A stretch of 26,787 nucleotides of DNA from Treponema sp. UBA1793 (GTDB lineage: Bacteria > Spirochaetota > Spirochaetia > Treponematales > Treponemataceae), in NCBI GenBank assembly GCA_002314445.1, contig DCFX01000028.1:1-26787 (forward strand), given 5' to 3'. The notes under the pieces are model-generated. The model was not told the origin of the DNA. It worked only from the letters and a program-made list of their open reading frames with translations, and ran no database searches. This document shows, one piece after another, positions 6,945 to 15,243 of the stretch. Both the position numbers and the translations under genes were made by a program. Position 1 is the stretch's first letter; each line of letters opens with the position of its first letter.

Positions 6945-8954
6945 TTATTTTACGAACGTAAAATCAGAGCTGTTTGTGGTAAAAACCGGAATTTCAGTAA
7001 TGGGGGCATCGCAGCTGACTGTCGTATTGCCGTCATATATTTTTCCTGTTCGTACTTCTTTCCATTTTCTTCCGGCAGGCAGATAGACCTCACGCTTCCG
7101 CATACCTTCATACACAACGGGGGCTACCAGAATGTCAGGGCCGAACATATATTCGTCGCTTATATCCCAGCAGGCTTTGTCGGACGGGTTGTCGTAAAAC
7201 AGTGGGCGGATAACAGGCGTGCCTTTTTCATGAGCAGCCTTCATCTGTTCCGTAACATAGGGGCGCATCTTTTCCCGTGTGTTAAGAATTCCCCGGAGAA
7301 TCTTATAGACGTCTTCGCCGTATGAATATATTTCATTCTCGGCACCGCATCCGAAAGGTTCGTTGAAGAGCTTTGCTGCATCGGAGATGGAAAAGTCAAT
7401 CGGCTCTCTGAAGCCGTGGAGCCGCATGACGGGGCAGAACAAGCCGAACTGGAACCAGCGCACAAGCAGTTCATGGAATTTCGGATCATGAATGTTTCCG
7501 CCGGTGAAGCCTCCGATGTCGGTTGTCCACCAGGGAATGCCGGAAAGCCCGACGTTCAGGCCTGCTACGAGCTGATAGCGCAGGAATTCAAAAGTTGAGT
7601 GGGTATCGCCGGACCACAACAGCGTTCCGTATCTCTGGCTTCCAGCCCAGACGCACCGGATAAGATTAAGAATGTTTTTCTGGCCTTCGGCTTCCATGCC
7701 TTCATAGAAAGTCTTTGCATATTCTACCGGATAATAGTTCGTAATTTTGACGGCGGGACCGTCACAGTATCTGAACAAATCATAGTCATAGTGGAACATA
7801 TACTCAGGTTCTGCTTCGTCAAGCCAGAAAATGTGTATACCGTTGTCATAGTAATGTTTTTTTGCCTTATCCCATACATACTGGCGCGATTCGGGATTGA
7901 ATGCATCGAACATGTATTCGTTGCCCATGAACTGCATCTGGACGGCATTGCCCCGTTCCGAACGGACAAGTAATCCGCGTTCTTTCATTTCTTCGTAGTT
8001 TTCGCTGTTTACGTCGACTGTCGGCCAGATTGACACCATCAGTTCAATCCCCATGCTCTTTAATTCGTCGACCATTGCCTTCGGATCAGGCCAGAATTCG
8101 GGGTCGAATTTCCATTCACCCTGGCGGGTCCAGTGGAAGAAGTCACAGACTATGACGGAAATCGGTAATCCGCGTTTTTTATACTCGCGTGCTACGTTCA
8201 GCAGTTCTTCCTGCGTAGAATAGCGCAGCCTGCACTGCCAGAATCCGCTGGCATAGTCAGGCATCATCGGTACTTTGCCGGTGGCATTTGCATATGCTTC
8301 TTCGATTTCCGCTGGAGTATCACCTGCAGTAATCCACAAATCAAACTGGTCGGAACATTCTGCAGTCCATTCTGTTACATTGTTTGCAAACGTAACCCGG
8401 CCGACTGCCGGATTGTTCCATAACATTCCGTATCCTCTGCTTGAGAGTACAAACGGGATGCTTGACTGCGTGTTCCGCTGTGCAAGTTCCAGTGCGCATC
8501 CTTTAATGTTCAGCTGCCTTTCCTGCCGCTGCCCCAGTCCGAATAACTTTTCATCATCACATCCTTCAAATCTGAGGGCAAGCCTGAAATCACTTGAGCC
8601 GATTATCGGTTTATATTCCCGGCCGGGAACGGCAAGCGGACTTGTTTTTGCACCTCCGTCGTTGACTCTCCATCGTTCCTCCAGGAGCATTTCGCCCTTC
8701 TGGTTGGAATAAGTGAGCCAGCCGTACTCATTGAATGCGGCAGTCAGTTTGCCGTTGGTGATAGTTGCACTTCCGCCGGTGACTGCAATGTCGGCTTTGC
8801 AGTCAGCAGGATTAAGCAGGGCCCAGGCCGTATCGGTAAGTGCGTAATTTTTTGTTCCGCGGATACGCAGACTGTTTTTTCCCCAGGGTTCTATCTGCAG
8901 GCTTTCCCCGTTGTTTCTGTATATAAGCCTGTCTTTTCCAATTTCAAATGACAT
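6945..8954 (-). CDS. Glycoside hydrolase family 31 (alpha-xylosidase/alpha-glucosidase-like)
   Basis: Protein of 669 residues without signal peptide, so cytoplasmic. An N-terminal beta-sandwich (about 1-225) leads into the (beta/alpha)8 barrel with SGFWQCRLRY, VIVCDFFHW, and FDPEFWPDPKAMVDELKSMG. The nucleophile is Asp379 in IFWLDEAEPEY and the acid/base is Asp450 in LLWSGDTHSTF. RLHGFREP follows in the usual place. The WLDEAEPE version of the motif is common in alpha-xylosidase-like GH31 enzymes that release xylose from the non-reducing end, but alpha-glucosidase action is possible. It starts 11 bases after the binding-protein stop, with AAGGAG before the ATG, and is the last gene of the CUT2 importer operon. 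Likely it splits the imported sugar inside the cell. Confidence 0.93.
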   Translation of the reverse strand: MSFEIGKDRLIYRNNGESLQIEPWGKNSLRIRGTKNYALTDTAWALLNPADCKADIAVTGGSATITNGKLTAAFNEYGWLTYSNQKGEMLLEERWRVNDGGAKTSPLAVPGREYKPIIGSSDFRLALRFEGCDDEKLFGLGQRQERQLNIKGCALELAQRNTQSSIPFVLSSRGYGMLWNNPAVGRVTFANNVTEWTAECSDQFDLWITAGDTPAEIEEAYANATGKVPMMPDYASGFWQCRLRYSTQEELLNVAREYKKRGLPISVIVCDFFHWTRQGEWKFDPEFWPDPKAMVDELKSMGIELMVSIWPTVDVNSENYEEMKERGLLVRSERGNAVQMQFMGNEYMFDAFNPESRQYVWDKAKKHYYDNGIHIFWLDEAEPEYMFHYDYDLFRYCDGPAVKITNYYPVEYAKTFYEGMEAEGQKNILNLIRCVWAGSQRYGTLLWSGDTHSTFEFLRYQLVAGLNVGLSGIPWWTTDIGGFTGGNIHDPKFHELLVRWFQFGLFCPVMRLHGFREPIDFSISDAAKLFNEPFGCGAENEIYSYGEDVYKILRGILNTREKMRPYVTEQMKAAHEKGTPVIRPLFYDNPSDKACWDISDEYMFGPDILVAPVVYEGMRKREVYLPAGRKWKEVRTGKIYDGNTTVSCDAPITEIPVFTTNSSDFTFVK

Positions 8955-8965
8955 CGTAATACTCC

Positions 8966-10021
8966 TTATTTTGATTTGTCTGTATAGAATAAATCCACGT
9001 TCTGTGTTGTTACGATTGTACAGCCGGAATCGCAGGTCTGCGGCAGCGATGGGAATCCTTTTTCATACCAGTCATCGGCTGATTTTATGCACTGATTGTT
9101 TACAAGCATGTACAGATAAATCATGCTCCAGTATCCTTCTGCATACGGCGACTGAGACAGGGTCGCCTCGACAGTGCCGTTTTTAATCGAATCAAGCGTT
9201 GTTTTGTCGGTATCAAAGCCGACGATTTTGATTTTCCCTTTTAATCCTGATTCAGAAAGTGCCGTCTCGGTTCCCAGTACTGCCTGCTGTAGAGCTGCGA
9301 AAATATAGTCGATATTACTGTCTTTTGACAGCAGGCTTGCAATGTTTGTTGCTGCTTCATTTTCATCGTTTCCCGCATCAACAACCTGTACCATTTTGAT
9401 TCCGGGATATTTATGTGTGACAGTTTCCGTAAATCCCTGAATTCTTTCGTTGATATTCGATTGTCCTGTTCTTGTCAGGCAGGCAACGCGGCCTTTTCCT
9501 GAAAGCTTTTCAGCAATATAATTTGCTGCAGCAACTCCGGCCGCATAGTTTGATGTACCTATAAAGGTCGTCCGTTTGGAATCGGGTGAATCGGAATCAA
9601 ATGTTACGACAGGGATTCCATCTTTTATCGCATTGTTTATCGGTTCTTTGTATGCGGCGGCATCCATACACGTTACTGCCATAGCCGTGGGTTTTAGTGC
9701 AATTATCTGCTGGAGGGAAGTGACGGCAGAATTGACATCGTAATCGGTAGCTCCGCCGTATTTCGATTTGACACCCAGCAGGTCGGCCGCATCTTTGAAA
9801 CCGCGCCAGCATTCCGTCCAGAAAGAATATCCTGAAAGGAATGTTACCATGTAATACGTCTGATCGCTGCTGGCAGACACTATACCGGTCAGCGTGTTGC
9901 CGGCGGTGCCCTGTCCCGGTTCGGCAGCTGAAACTTTTGCCGTGTTCTTTGACGAGCAAGCAGCCATAGAAAGTACCAGGCAGACTGCCGGCACTACCGT
10001 CATTAATTTTTTCAGTTTCAT
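8966..10021 (-). CDS. RbsB-like sugar-binding lipoprotein of a CUT2 ABC importer
   Basis: Protein of 351 residues. The lipoprotein signal MKLKKLMTVVPAVCLVLSMAAC gives Cys22 as the lipidation site. The mature protein is a type I periplasmic-binding fold (Peripla_BP_4): TYYMVTFLSGYSFWTECWRGF, then SLQQIIALKPTAMAVTCMDA, IPVVTFDSDSPDSKRTTFIG, and IKIVGFDTDKTTLDSIKNGT, the standard order for ribose, galactose or xylose binding proteins. It delivers the ligand to the permease encoded 61 bases upstream. AGGAG lies six bases before the ATG. Within the operon it stands between permease and GH31. The ligand is unknown. The GH31 partner suggests a small xylose- or glucose-containing saccharide rather than plain ribose. 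Confidence 0.94.
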   Translation of the reverse strand: MKLKKLMTVVPAVCLVLSMAACSSKNTAKVSAAEPGQGTAGNTLTGIVSASSDQTYYMVTFLSGYSFWTECWRGFKDAADLLGVKSKYGGATDYDVNSAVTSLQQIIALKPTAMAVTCMDAAAYKEPINNAIKDGIPVVTFDSDSPDSKRTTFIGTSNYAAGVAAANYIAEKLSGKGRVACLTRTGQSNINERIQGFTETVTHKYPGIKMVQVVDAGNDENEAATNIASLLSKDSNIDYIFAALQQAVLGTETALSESGLKGKIKIVGFDTDKTTLDSIKNGTVEATLSQSPYAEGYWSMIYLYMLVNNQCIKSADDWYEKGFPSLPQTCDSGCTIVTTQNVDLFYTDKSK

Positions 10022-10082
10022 AGGTTACTCCTTATATCCATATTTACAACTTGCAAATTGCCTTTTTTATGACGTTCAGTTA

Positions 10083-11072
10083 TTAACGTCTTTTTATATT
10101 GCTTACCGCATCAAAAATAATTGCCAGAATAAGAATCATACCCGTAATAAAATTCTGCCAGTGGACCGAAACGTTCATGATGACAAGGATGTTCGTAATT
10201 ATGCTCAGAAGTATGACGCCGATGATTGCTCCCGCGACGGTTCCTTTGCCTCCGGACAGGCTTACTCCGCCTACTACTGCGGCAGAAATAACGGTCATTT
10301 CCACTCCTGAACCGGTACTGGCTGTTGCGGTGCCGAACCTTGACAGTGTTAATACGCCTGCAATACCGGATAATGTACCGGTCATCGTATATACCATCAT
10401 TTTGACGAATTTCGTATTGATTCCTGACAGCATCGCCGTTTTTTCATTACTGCCGACAAAGAAGACGTTCCGTGCAATGCTTGATTTCCGTACGATAATA
10501 TCGCCCAGAACCGCAAATACCAGAAATATAATTACAATGACGGGAAAGCCCCTGATTGTACCGGAACCGAGGAAACGGAAAGCCGTTATACCTGCCTTTG
10601 TTTTTAATCCTACAGAGCCTCCGTTAGTCAGTACGTATACCAGTCCTCTGGCCATCTGCTGCATACCCAGTGTTGTAATAAAAGCATTCAACCGGACGTA
10701 CCCTATAAGGAATCCGTTGATCATGCCGCAGAGAACGCCGACCAGACATCCGAAAACGCAGGCCGCACCGATGGGGACGCCGCTGTTGGACAAAACAACG
10801 ACACTGATTGAACTTAATCCCAGTACAGATCCGACAGAAAGATCGAATCCGCCGCTGACCAGGGCTAATGTCATGGCAATGGCAATGATTCCGCTGCAGG
10901 AAAAACCGACTGCCGTTGTCTTAAGGTTTGCTCCGGAAAAGAACGCCGGTGAAATCAAAGAAGCAAAAAGCAGCAGTACGCATAGTACGATTGCAACCGA
11001 CAGTTCTTTCACGGACCTCAATTTCTGAAGATTTAATTTTTTTGTAAGTCCGTTTTCGTTTAGCATATTCAT
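10083..11072 (-). CDS. RbsC-like sugar ABC permease (CUT2)
   Basis: Inner-membrane permease of 329 residues, the normal size for BPD_transp_2 (RbsC/XylH/AraH). Highly hydrophobic with about nine or ten segments. The diagnostic CUT2 sequences are IAIAMTLALVSGGFDLSVGSVLGLSS near residues 60-85 and VGGVSLSGGKGTVAGAIIGV near residues 265-285. Its ATG overlaps the TGA of the upstream ATPase (ATGA, 4 bases), so the two are translationally coupled. GGAGG lies just before the start, and a second ATG two codons in is equally possible. It is the only permease for the two ATPases found in this module; CUT2 permeases normally act as homodimers. Confidence 0.94.
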   Translation of the reverse strand: MNMLNENGLTKKLNLQKLRSVKELSVAIVLCVLLLFASLISPAFFSGANLKTTAVGFSCSGIIAIAMTLALVSGGFDLSVGSVLGLSSISVVVLSNSGVPIGAACVFGCLVGVLCGMINGFLIGYVRLNAFITTLGMQQMARGLVYVLTNGGSVGLKTKAGITAFRFLGSGTIRGFPVIVIIFLVFAVLGDIIVRKSSIARNVFFVGSNEKTAMLSGINTKFVKMMVYTMTGTLSGIAGVLTLSRFGTATASTGSGVEMTVISAAVVGGVSLSGGKGTVAGAIIGVILLSIITNILVIMNVSVHWQNFITGMILILAIIFDAVSNIKRR

Positions 11073-12592
11073 ATTCCTCCCTTTACGTTTACTCCGTCTG
11101 CTGCGGAGATTTTCGAAATAATCTGTTCCTGTGTTAAATTTTTTCCGGCCAGCTCTCCGATTTTAGTTCCATTATTAATAATAATTACCCGGTCGCAAAT
11201 TCCCACCGTTTCCGGCATCTCAGACGAAATAACTACTACGCTGATACCGCGGTTGCTGAGTTCCCTCAGTAAACTGTGTATTTCCGCCTTCGCTCCGACG
11301 TCTATGCCTCTTGTCGGTTCGTCAAGAAAAACAACTTTCGGGTGCATGGCAATAATTTTTGCAATCATCAGTTTCTGCTGGTTTCCGCCGGAAAGGCTTT
11401 TTATCGGCTGCTGCGGTTCTGAAAATTTTACGTGCATGAGTTTCTTGTAGTACGTTAATACGTCAAACACTTTTTTCTTTGAGATAAATCCGTGAGAAGC
11501 AAAACTGTGCAGCTGCGGGGCTATTATGTTTTCCGTAAGGGACATATCGAGGAAAAGCCCGTCGGCTTTACGATCCTCTGTCAGGTAGCAGATTCCGGCA
11601 TTTGAAGCCTCTTTGCAGCATCTGGCGTTAACCTGTTTCCCCTCCAGGAAGATTCTGCCGTGCTGAATTCTGTCAATGCCGCATACTGCCCTTGCAATTT
11701 CACTTCTGCCTGCTCCGACCAGACCGCATAAACCGAGAATTTCTTTTTTATACGTCGAAAAAGAAATGTCGTGGAATTTCGGAGAAAGAGAAAGATTTTC
11801 AACCCGGAGTATTTCTTCGCCTCTGGTTTCTGATTTTTCCGGATAGAGAGAACCAAGCTCCCTGCCCACCATTTTAGTTACCACGTATTCTGACGATGTG
11901 TCCGCAACATTTATAGTTTCAATCAGTCTTCCGTCCCGCAGTATGGTAATCACATCACAATGGCTGAAAATTTCATCCATCTTGTGACTGATATAAAAAA
12001 TTGCAATGCCGTTGCCGGCCAGTTTTTTAATAACGGCAAATAATCCGGCTGCCTCTTCTTCATTGAGACTGGATGTCGGTTCATCAAATATTAACACCCT
12101 GCAGTCCATTGACAGCGCTTTTGCAATTTCAACAATCTGCTGCTGGGCCACGCTGAGCGAACTTACCGGCGCATTCGGATCAATTCCCTGACCGCTTTTC
12201 CCGAATTTATCAATAAGCTCTCTGGACTTTCTGTTCAATGCAGCAGTATTAACAAGTCCCCGTTTATCCGGTAAATGTGAAATGAAAATATTATTTCCGA
12301 CCGAAAGATCATGGCAGAGTGCCAGTTCCTGATGTACGAACCCGATTCCTGCCATCTGGGCGTCGTTGGGGCTGGTAAAATGTACCTCTTTTCCTGCCAT
12401 ATAAATTTTACCGGCATCCTGGTGAATAACTCCGGAAACGATATTCATTAAAGTTGATTTTCCGGCTCCGTTTTCACCGACAAGAGCATGAATTTCACCC
12501 TTCCGTAAAGTTACAGATACACCCTTTAAGGCATACGTACCCTCAAAGTGTTTCTCTATATCTTTCATTTCAAGGATACAGTCTCCCTGCAT
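11069..12592 (-). CDS. RbsA-like fused sugar ABC ATPase (CUT2)
   Basis: Protein of 507 residues made of two fused nucleotide-binding domains. N-half: Walker A GENGAGKST (39-47), signature LSVAQQQIVEIAKAL, Walker B VLIFDEPTSSL. C-half: reduced P-loop GLVGAGRSE, signature LSGGNQQKLMIAKII and Walker B VVFLDEPTRGIDVGAK. This is the standard RbsA/XylG/MglA plan, where the C-half P-loop lacks lysine. The start is the ATG at 12592 because AGGAGG (12598-12603) precedes it by five bases; a longer reading from 12619 has no such site. It heads the minus-strand operon, powers the permease that overlaps its stop, and is preceded by a promoter and inverted repeats shared with the divergent DeoR-type gene. 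Confidence 0.95.
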   Translation of the reverse strand: MQGDCILEMKDIEKHFEGTYALKGVSVTLRKGEIHALVGENGAGKSTLMNIVSGVIHQDAGKIYMAGKEVHFTSPNDAQMAGIGFVHQELALCHDLSVGNNIFISHLPDKRGLVNTAALNRKSRELIDKFGKSGQGIDPNAPVSSLSVAQQQIVEIAKALSMDCRVLIFDEPTSSLNEEEAAGLFAVIKKLAGNGIAIFYISHKMDEIFSHCDVITILRDGRLIETINVADTSSEYVVTKMVGRELGSLYPEKSETRGEEILRVENLSLSPKFHDISFSTYKKEILGLCGLVGAGRSEIARAVCGIDRIQHGRIFLEGKQVNARCCKEASNAGICYLTEDRKADGLFLDMSLTENIIAPQLHSFASHGFISKKKVFDVLTYYKKLMHVKFSEPQQPIKSLSGGNQQKLMIAKIIAMHPKVVFLDEPTRGIDVGAKAEIHSLLRELSNRGISVVVISSEMPETVGICDRVIIINNGTKIGELAGKNLTQEQIISKISAADGVNVKGGI

Positions 12593-12608
12593 TTTTACCT
12601 CCTGTAAA

Positions 12609-12663
12609 AGTCCGCGCATCGGACTGCGTCTGTGATAAAAAGTTCACGGACGTACTTTTTATC
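12609..12663 (-). promoter_or_regulatory. Two inverted repeats in the leader of the CUT2 operon
   Basis: GATAAAAAGT (12634-12643) and ACTTTTTATC (12654-12663) are perfect 10-base arms separated by ten bases. AGTCCG (12609-12614) and CGGACT (12620-12625) form a short hairpin whose arm lies five bases upstream of the Shine-Dalgarno at 12598-12603. The first looks like an operator, plausibly for the divergent DeoR-type regulator. The second could modulate ribosome access. Both lie downstream of the predicted promoter at 12728-12755. Confidence 0.5.
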
Positions 12664-12727
12664 GTATCACCTGTATTGTTGTACACAAATGTTCATAAAG
12701 TTTTGTTTATGTTTGTTTACGTTATTT

Positions 12728-12755
12728 ATGATACCACTAAATGTTTATTTGTCAA
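12728..12755 (-). promoter_or_regulatory. Sigma-70-type promoter for the CUT2/GH31 operon
   Basis: On the minus strand, a perfect -35 TTGACA (12755-12750) and -10 TATCAT (12733-12728) are separated by 16 bases. Transcription would begin near 12721, leaving a leader of about 130 bases before the ATPase ATG. That leader starts with AAACAAACATAAACAAAAC-like repeats (about 12690-12720), which could be regulator half-sites. Confidence 0.6.
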
Positions 12756-12879
12756 ATTTATTTTGCGTTTTTTTGAAAAAATGAACTTTTATGAAAATCA
12801 TCCGTCTGAATCCGGCCGGAACACAGCCTTTTTTCCCATCAGTACAGCATTCATTCTTTTTTCTCACTGCAATATGTGC

Positions 12880-12885
12880 TATACT
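12880..12885 (+). promoter_or_regulatory. Extended -10 promoter for the deoR-type gene, leaderless configuration
   Basis: TGCTATACT ends at 12885; the TGn extension replaces a clear -35 box. Only seven bases separate the -10 from the ATG at 12893, so the transcript would begin at or one base before the start codon. No Shine-Dalgarno is present, consistent with a leaderless mRNA. Confidence 0.5.
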
Positions 12886-12892
12886 TCTCGTT

Positions 12893-13666
12893 ATGATACC
12901 GATAAAACGTATAGAAATGATAAAAAAGATTTTGACCAGCGATAAACAGGCAGATGTTTCTACACTTGCCGGACATCTTAATGTAACCGAAGCCACAATC
13001 AGGAGAGATCTTGAAAAGCTTGAAAACGAAAATTTTCTGACAAGAACGCACGGCGGAGCAGTCATAAACGAACAAAAAAACATAGAAATTTCTTTGTTTC
13101 ACCTGGAAAATGTGAATACACAGCCCTATGAAGAAATCGGGAAAATTGCTTCCCACATTATCGAAGACAATACGACTATTTTTCTTGGTCCCGGAATTTC
13201 CAGCAGATTTATTGCAAGGGAACTGAATGCAAAAAAAAATATCACTGTTATTACGACAGATTTAATGGTCGCTCATGATTGTGCGCTGTACAGCCCTAAT
13301 GTGGCCATTACGACAACCGGCGGCAGACTGAATACAACAACGCTGCAGGTTTCCGGTTATATAACGAATAACGAACTTTCCAGTTATTTCTTCAATGCTG
13401 CTTTTTTTGACATTGACGGCCTTACCATGACGAGAGGGTATTCCGTTTCTTCCATAGAGAAATATTCGCTCATAAAATCCGTAAGCGGACTTACAAAAAA
13501 CAGCTTTCTCGTTTTTCCGTTTACGATTTTCAATACTGAATCAGCCGTCGTATTAGGTAATCTTGATGTATGCAGCACGGTGATTACGAACGGACATATC
13601 CCTGATATGTATAAGAAGTATTGTTTTGACCATAATATCAAAATATATGAGGCAATCAATATCTGA
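12893..13666 (+). CDS. DeoR/GlpR family transcriptional regulator
   Basis: Protein of 257 residues, the usual DeoR length, when started at the ATG at 12893 (MIPIKRIEMIKKIL). A longer reading from 12791 adds 34 residues unlike the family and spans the promoter, so it is rejected. The N-terminal winged helix-turn-helix (about 10-60) reads DVSTLAGHLNVTEATIRRDL followed by FLTRTHGGAV, the DeoR signature. The C-terminal sensor (about 75-257) has the sugar-phosphate-binding order with IFLGPGISSRFIA and ITTDLMVA. DeoR proteins usually repress sugar genes until a phosphosugar binds. It diverges from the CUT2/GH31 operon and precedes the second ATPase by 26 bases, so it likely controls both. Confidence 0.92.
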   Translation: MIPIKRIEMIKKILTSDKQADVSTLAGHLNVTEATIRRDLEKLENENFLTRTHGGAVINEQKNIEISLFHLENVNTQPYEEIGKIASHIIEDNTTIFLGPGISSRFIARELNAKKNITVITTDLMVAHDCALYSPNVAITTTGGRLNTTTLQVSGYITNNELSSYFFNAAFFDIDGLTMTRGYSVSSIEKYSLIKSVSGLTKNSFLVFPFTIFNTESAVVLGNLDVCSTVITNGHIPDMYKKYCFDHNIKIYEAINI

Positions 13667-13691
13667 CGCAGGCGGCAAAAAGGGGTGACGT

Positions 13692-15140
13692 ATGGAACTG
13701 GTACGATGTAAAAATCTGACGCTTGTGATTGATGGTACAAAAATTCTGGACAACATCAATTTTTCAATTCCTGAAAATGAGTTTCATCTGCTGCTTGGAA
13801 ACAATGCCTCGGGGAAATCAACAGTAATCAAAATACTCAGCGGGCTTTTCCCTGCGGGGACATATTCGGGGCAGATATTTTTTGAAAATAAAGAACTCTT
13901 TCTGCGGTCGCCAAAAGATGCACTAAAGTCCGGCATTGTCACTTTATATCAGGATCCCTGCCTCTACCCGAACCTGTCTGTTGCTGAAAATATCTTTGCC
14001 CCTTCCGGCGGGACTGTATCCGGAAAGGGCCGTCCGCCGGCAAAACTTATAGCAAATGCAAATACATTTCTGGAAAGCCATGGACTTAAAATTGATTCTT
14101 CAAGACTTATAAAAGAGTGCAGTTCAGCAGAACAAAGAACGATTGAACTTGTCAGGCTTTACCTGTTTCAACCGAAATTACTTATTCTTGATGAACCACT
14201 GGCGTTACTCAATGACACGTTCAGTGATGCGTTTATTAAGCTGATACAGCATTTCAAAAACAGAGGGACTACAATACTTTGTATTTCCCATAATTACCGG
14301 AAGTTTATTGACTATGTGGATAAAGTTTCAATTATAAACAGCCCTCAGAATTTCATTTCCATAGATAAAAATGAAATTTCAGAAAAACTTTCTTCTGATG
14401 ATCTGCTGCTTACGTATGTATCAAAAGACCGCTATCCTAAAATAAAAATTTCTCCCGGCAAGGAAATATTCTGCGCCGAACATATCGGAGGAAAAAACAG
14501 CATCCGCGATGTTTCGTTTTCCTTACATCAGGGAGAAATACTTGGAATTTTCTGCTATAACAACAATGAAAAGAATGATCTTGAAAAGCTGCTGTTCGGG
14601 CTTGAACCGGTACAGCAGGGGCAGCTTTATTTTGACAGACTTAAGACAAATCTGAAATCACCGGAGCAGGCAATTGAACTGGGAATTGCTTTAGTGTCAA
14701 ATCAGCATATGGATTCGGGGCTTTATTATAATCTTCCGGTTCTGGACAATGCCCTTTCCGTAAAAGGTAATTTTGATGAACGTTTATTTTTCGGAACAAA
14801 ACAGCAGCGGAATGAAATCACCGGATTTACAGGAAACCTGAACATCCATCAGCCATTGAATTCAATTACGGGAAAGCTGTCCAGCGGAGAACAGCAGAAA
14901 CTGCTTATTATGCGGTGGGTTATTAACAGGGCAAAGGTCTATATTCTGGATGATCCGACTCAGAGCATTGATGTACCGTCAAAAGTAGATATTTACAACA
15001 TATTCAACAGTCTTGTCATAAAGGGAAGTTCAATCATTGTTTTCAGTTCCGACATGGAAGAACTCCTGGGAATTTGTGACAAGCTGCTGTTTGTTGACAA
15101 GGGAATTATCGTAGAAAATTCGTCAAAGGCATTTTTATAA
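13692..15140 (+). CDS. Diverged double-domain sugar ABC ATPase without own permease
   Basis: Protein of 482 residues with the RbsA two-domain layout but weak motifs. N-half: intact Walker A GNNASGKST (36-44), Q-loop Gln87, a poor signature CSSAEQR (143-149), Walker B LLILDE (163-168), switch His200. C-half: the P-loop region reads CYNNNEKND (288-296) and has lost the usual GxxGAGR, the signature is LSSGEQQKL (396 on), and Walker B is YILDD (417-421) with Asp instead of the catalytic Glu. It starts 26 bases after the DeoR-type stop with AGGGGTG before the ATG, so the two are co-transcribed. No binding protein or permease follows. It might serve the neighbouring permease as an alternative subunit, or act as a nucleotide-dependent regulator. 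Family certain; activity uncertain. Confidence 0.88.
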   Translation: MELVRCKNLTLVIDGTKILDNINFSIPENEFHLLLGNNASGKSTVIKILSGLFPAGTYSGQIFFENKELFLRSPKDALKSGIVTLYQDPCLYPNLSVAENIFAPSGGTVSGKGRPPAKLIANANTFLESHGLKIDSSRLIKECSSAEQRTIELVRLYLFQPKLLILDEPLALLNDTFSDAFIKLIQHFKNRGTTILCISHNYRKFIDYVDKVSIINSPQNFISIDKNEISEKLSSDDLLLTYVSKDRYPKIKISPGKEIFCAEHIGGKNSIRDVSFSLHQGEILGIFCYNNNEKNDLEKLLFGLEPVQQGQLYFDRLKTNLKSPEQAIELGIALVSNQHMDSGLYYNLPVLDNALSVKGNFDERLFFGTKQQRNEITGFTGNLNIHQPLNSITGKLSSGEQQKLLIMRWVINRAKVYILDDPTQSIDVPSKVDIYNIFNSLVIKGSSIIVFSSDMEELLGICDKLLFVDKGIIVENSSKAFL

Positions 15141-15144
15141 AATA

Positions 15145-15225
15145 GTGAAAAAATATATCCGGCTGGATTTTGATGAAGACGGAAGAATAACTGCGACGGC
15201 AGAATATCGTATTCCACGGGAATAA
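15145..15225 (+). CDS. Possible 26-residue ORF after the second ATPase
   Basis: A GTG at 15145, four bases after the ATPase stop, opens 26 codons reading KKYIRLDFDEDGRITATAEY and a few more residues to a TAA at 15223. The composition is protein-like and charged. However there is no Shine-Dalgarno, and the 3' end runs into the terminator stem at 15195-15238. It could be translated by coupling to the ATPase, or be a remnant or chance frame. I do not recognise it. Confidence 0.25.
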   Translation: MKKYIRLDFDEDGRITATAEYRIPRE

Positions 15226-15243
15226 CAGCCCTGCCGTCTTTAT
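15195..15243 (+). terminator. Intrinsic terminator of the deoR-ATPase operon
   Basis: GACGGCAG (15195-15202) pairs perfectly with CTGCCGTC (15231-15238), followed by TTTATT. The enclosed 28 bases contain a smaller hairpin, ATTCC-acg-GGAAT. It lies between the convergent ATPase and GH5 genes and may act from both sides, though the minus-strand tail is less T-rich. Confidence 0.6.

Noticed and set aside
8275..8712. 145-codon plus-strand ORF
   Set aside because: Antisense shadow of the GH31 gene.
10099..11028. 309-codon plus-strand ORF
   Set aside because: It is the exact antisense of the RbsC-like permease; the sequence is threonine/proline-rich with no domain, and the permease has clear motifs and coupling to its neighbour.
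12791..12892. N-terminal extension of the deoR-type gene
   Set aside because: The extra 34 residues do not fit the family and span the likely -10 box; the start at 12893 gives the normal DeoR length.
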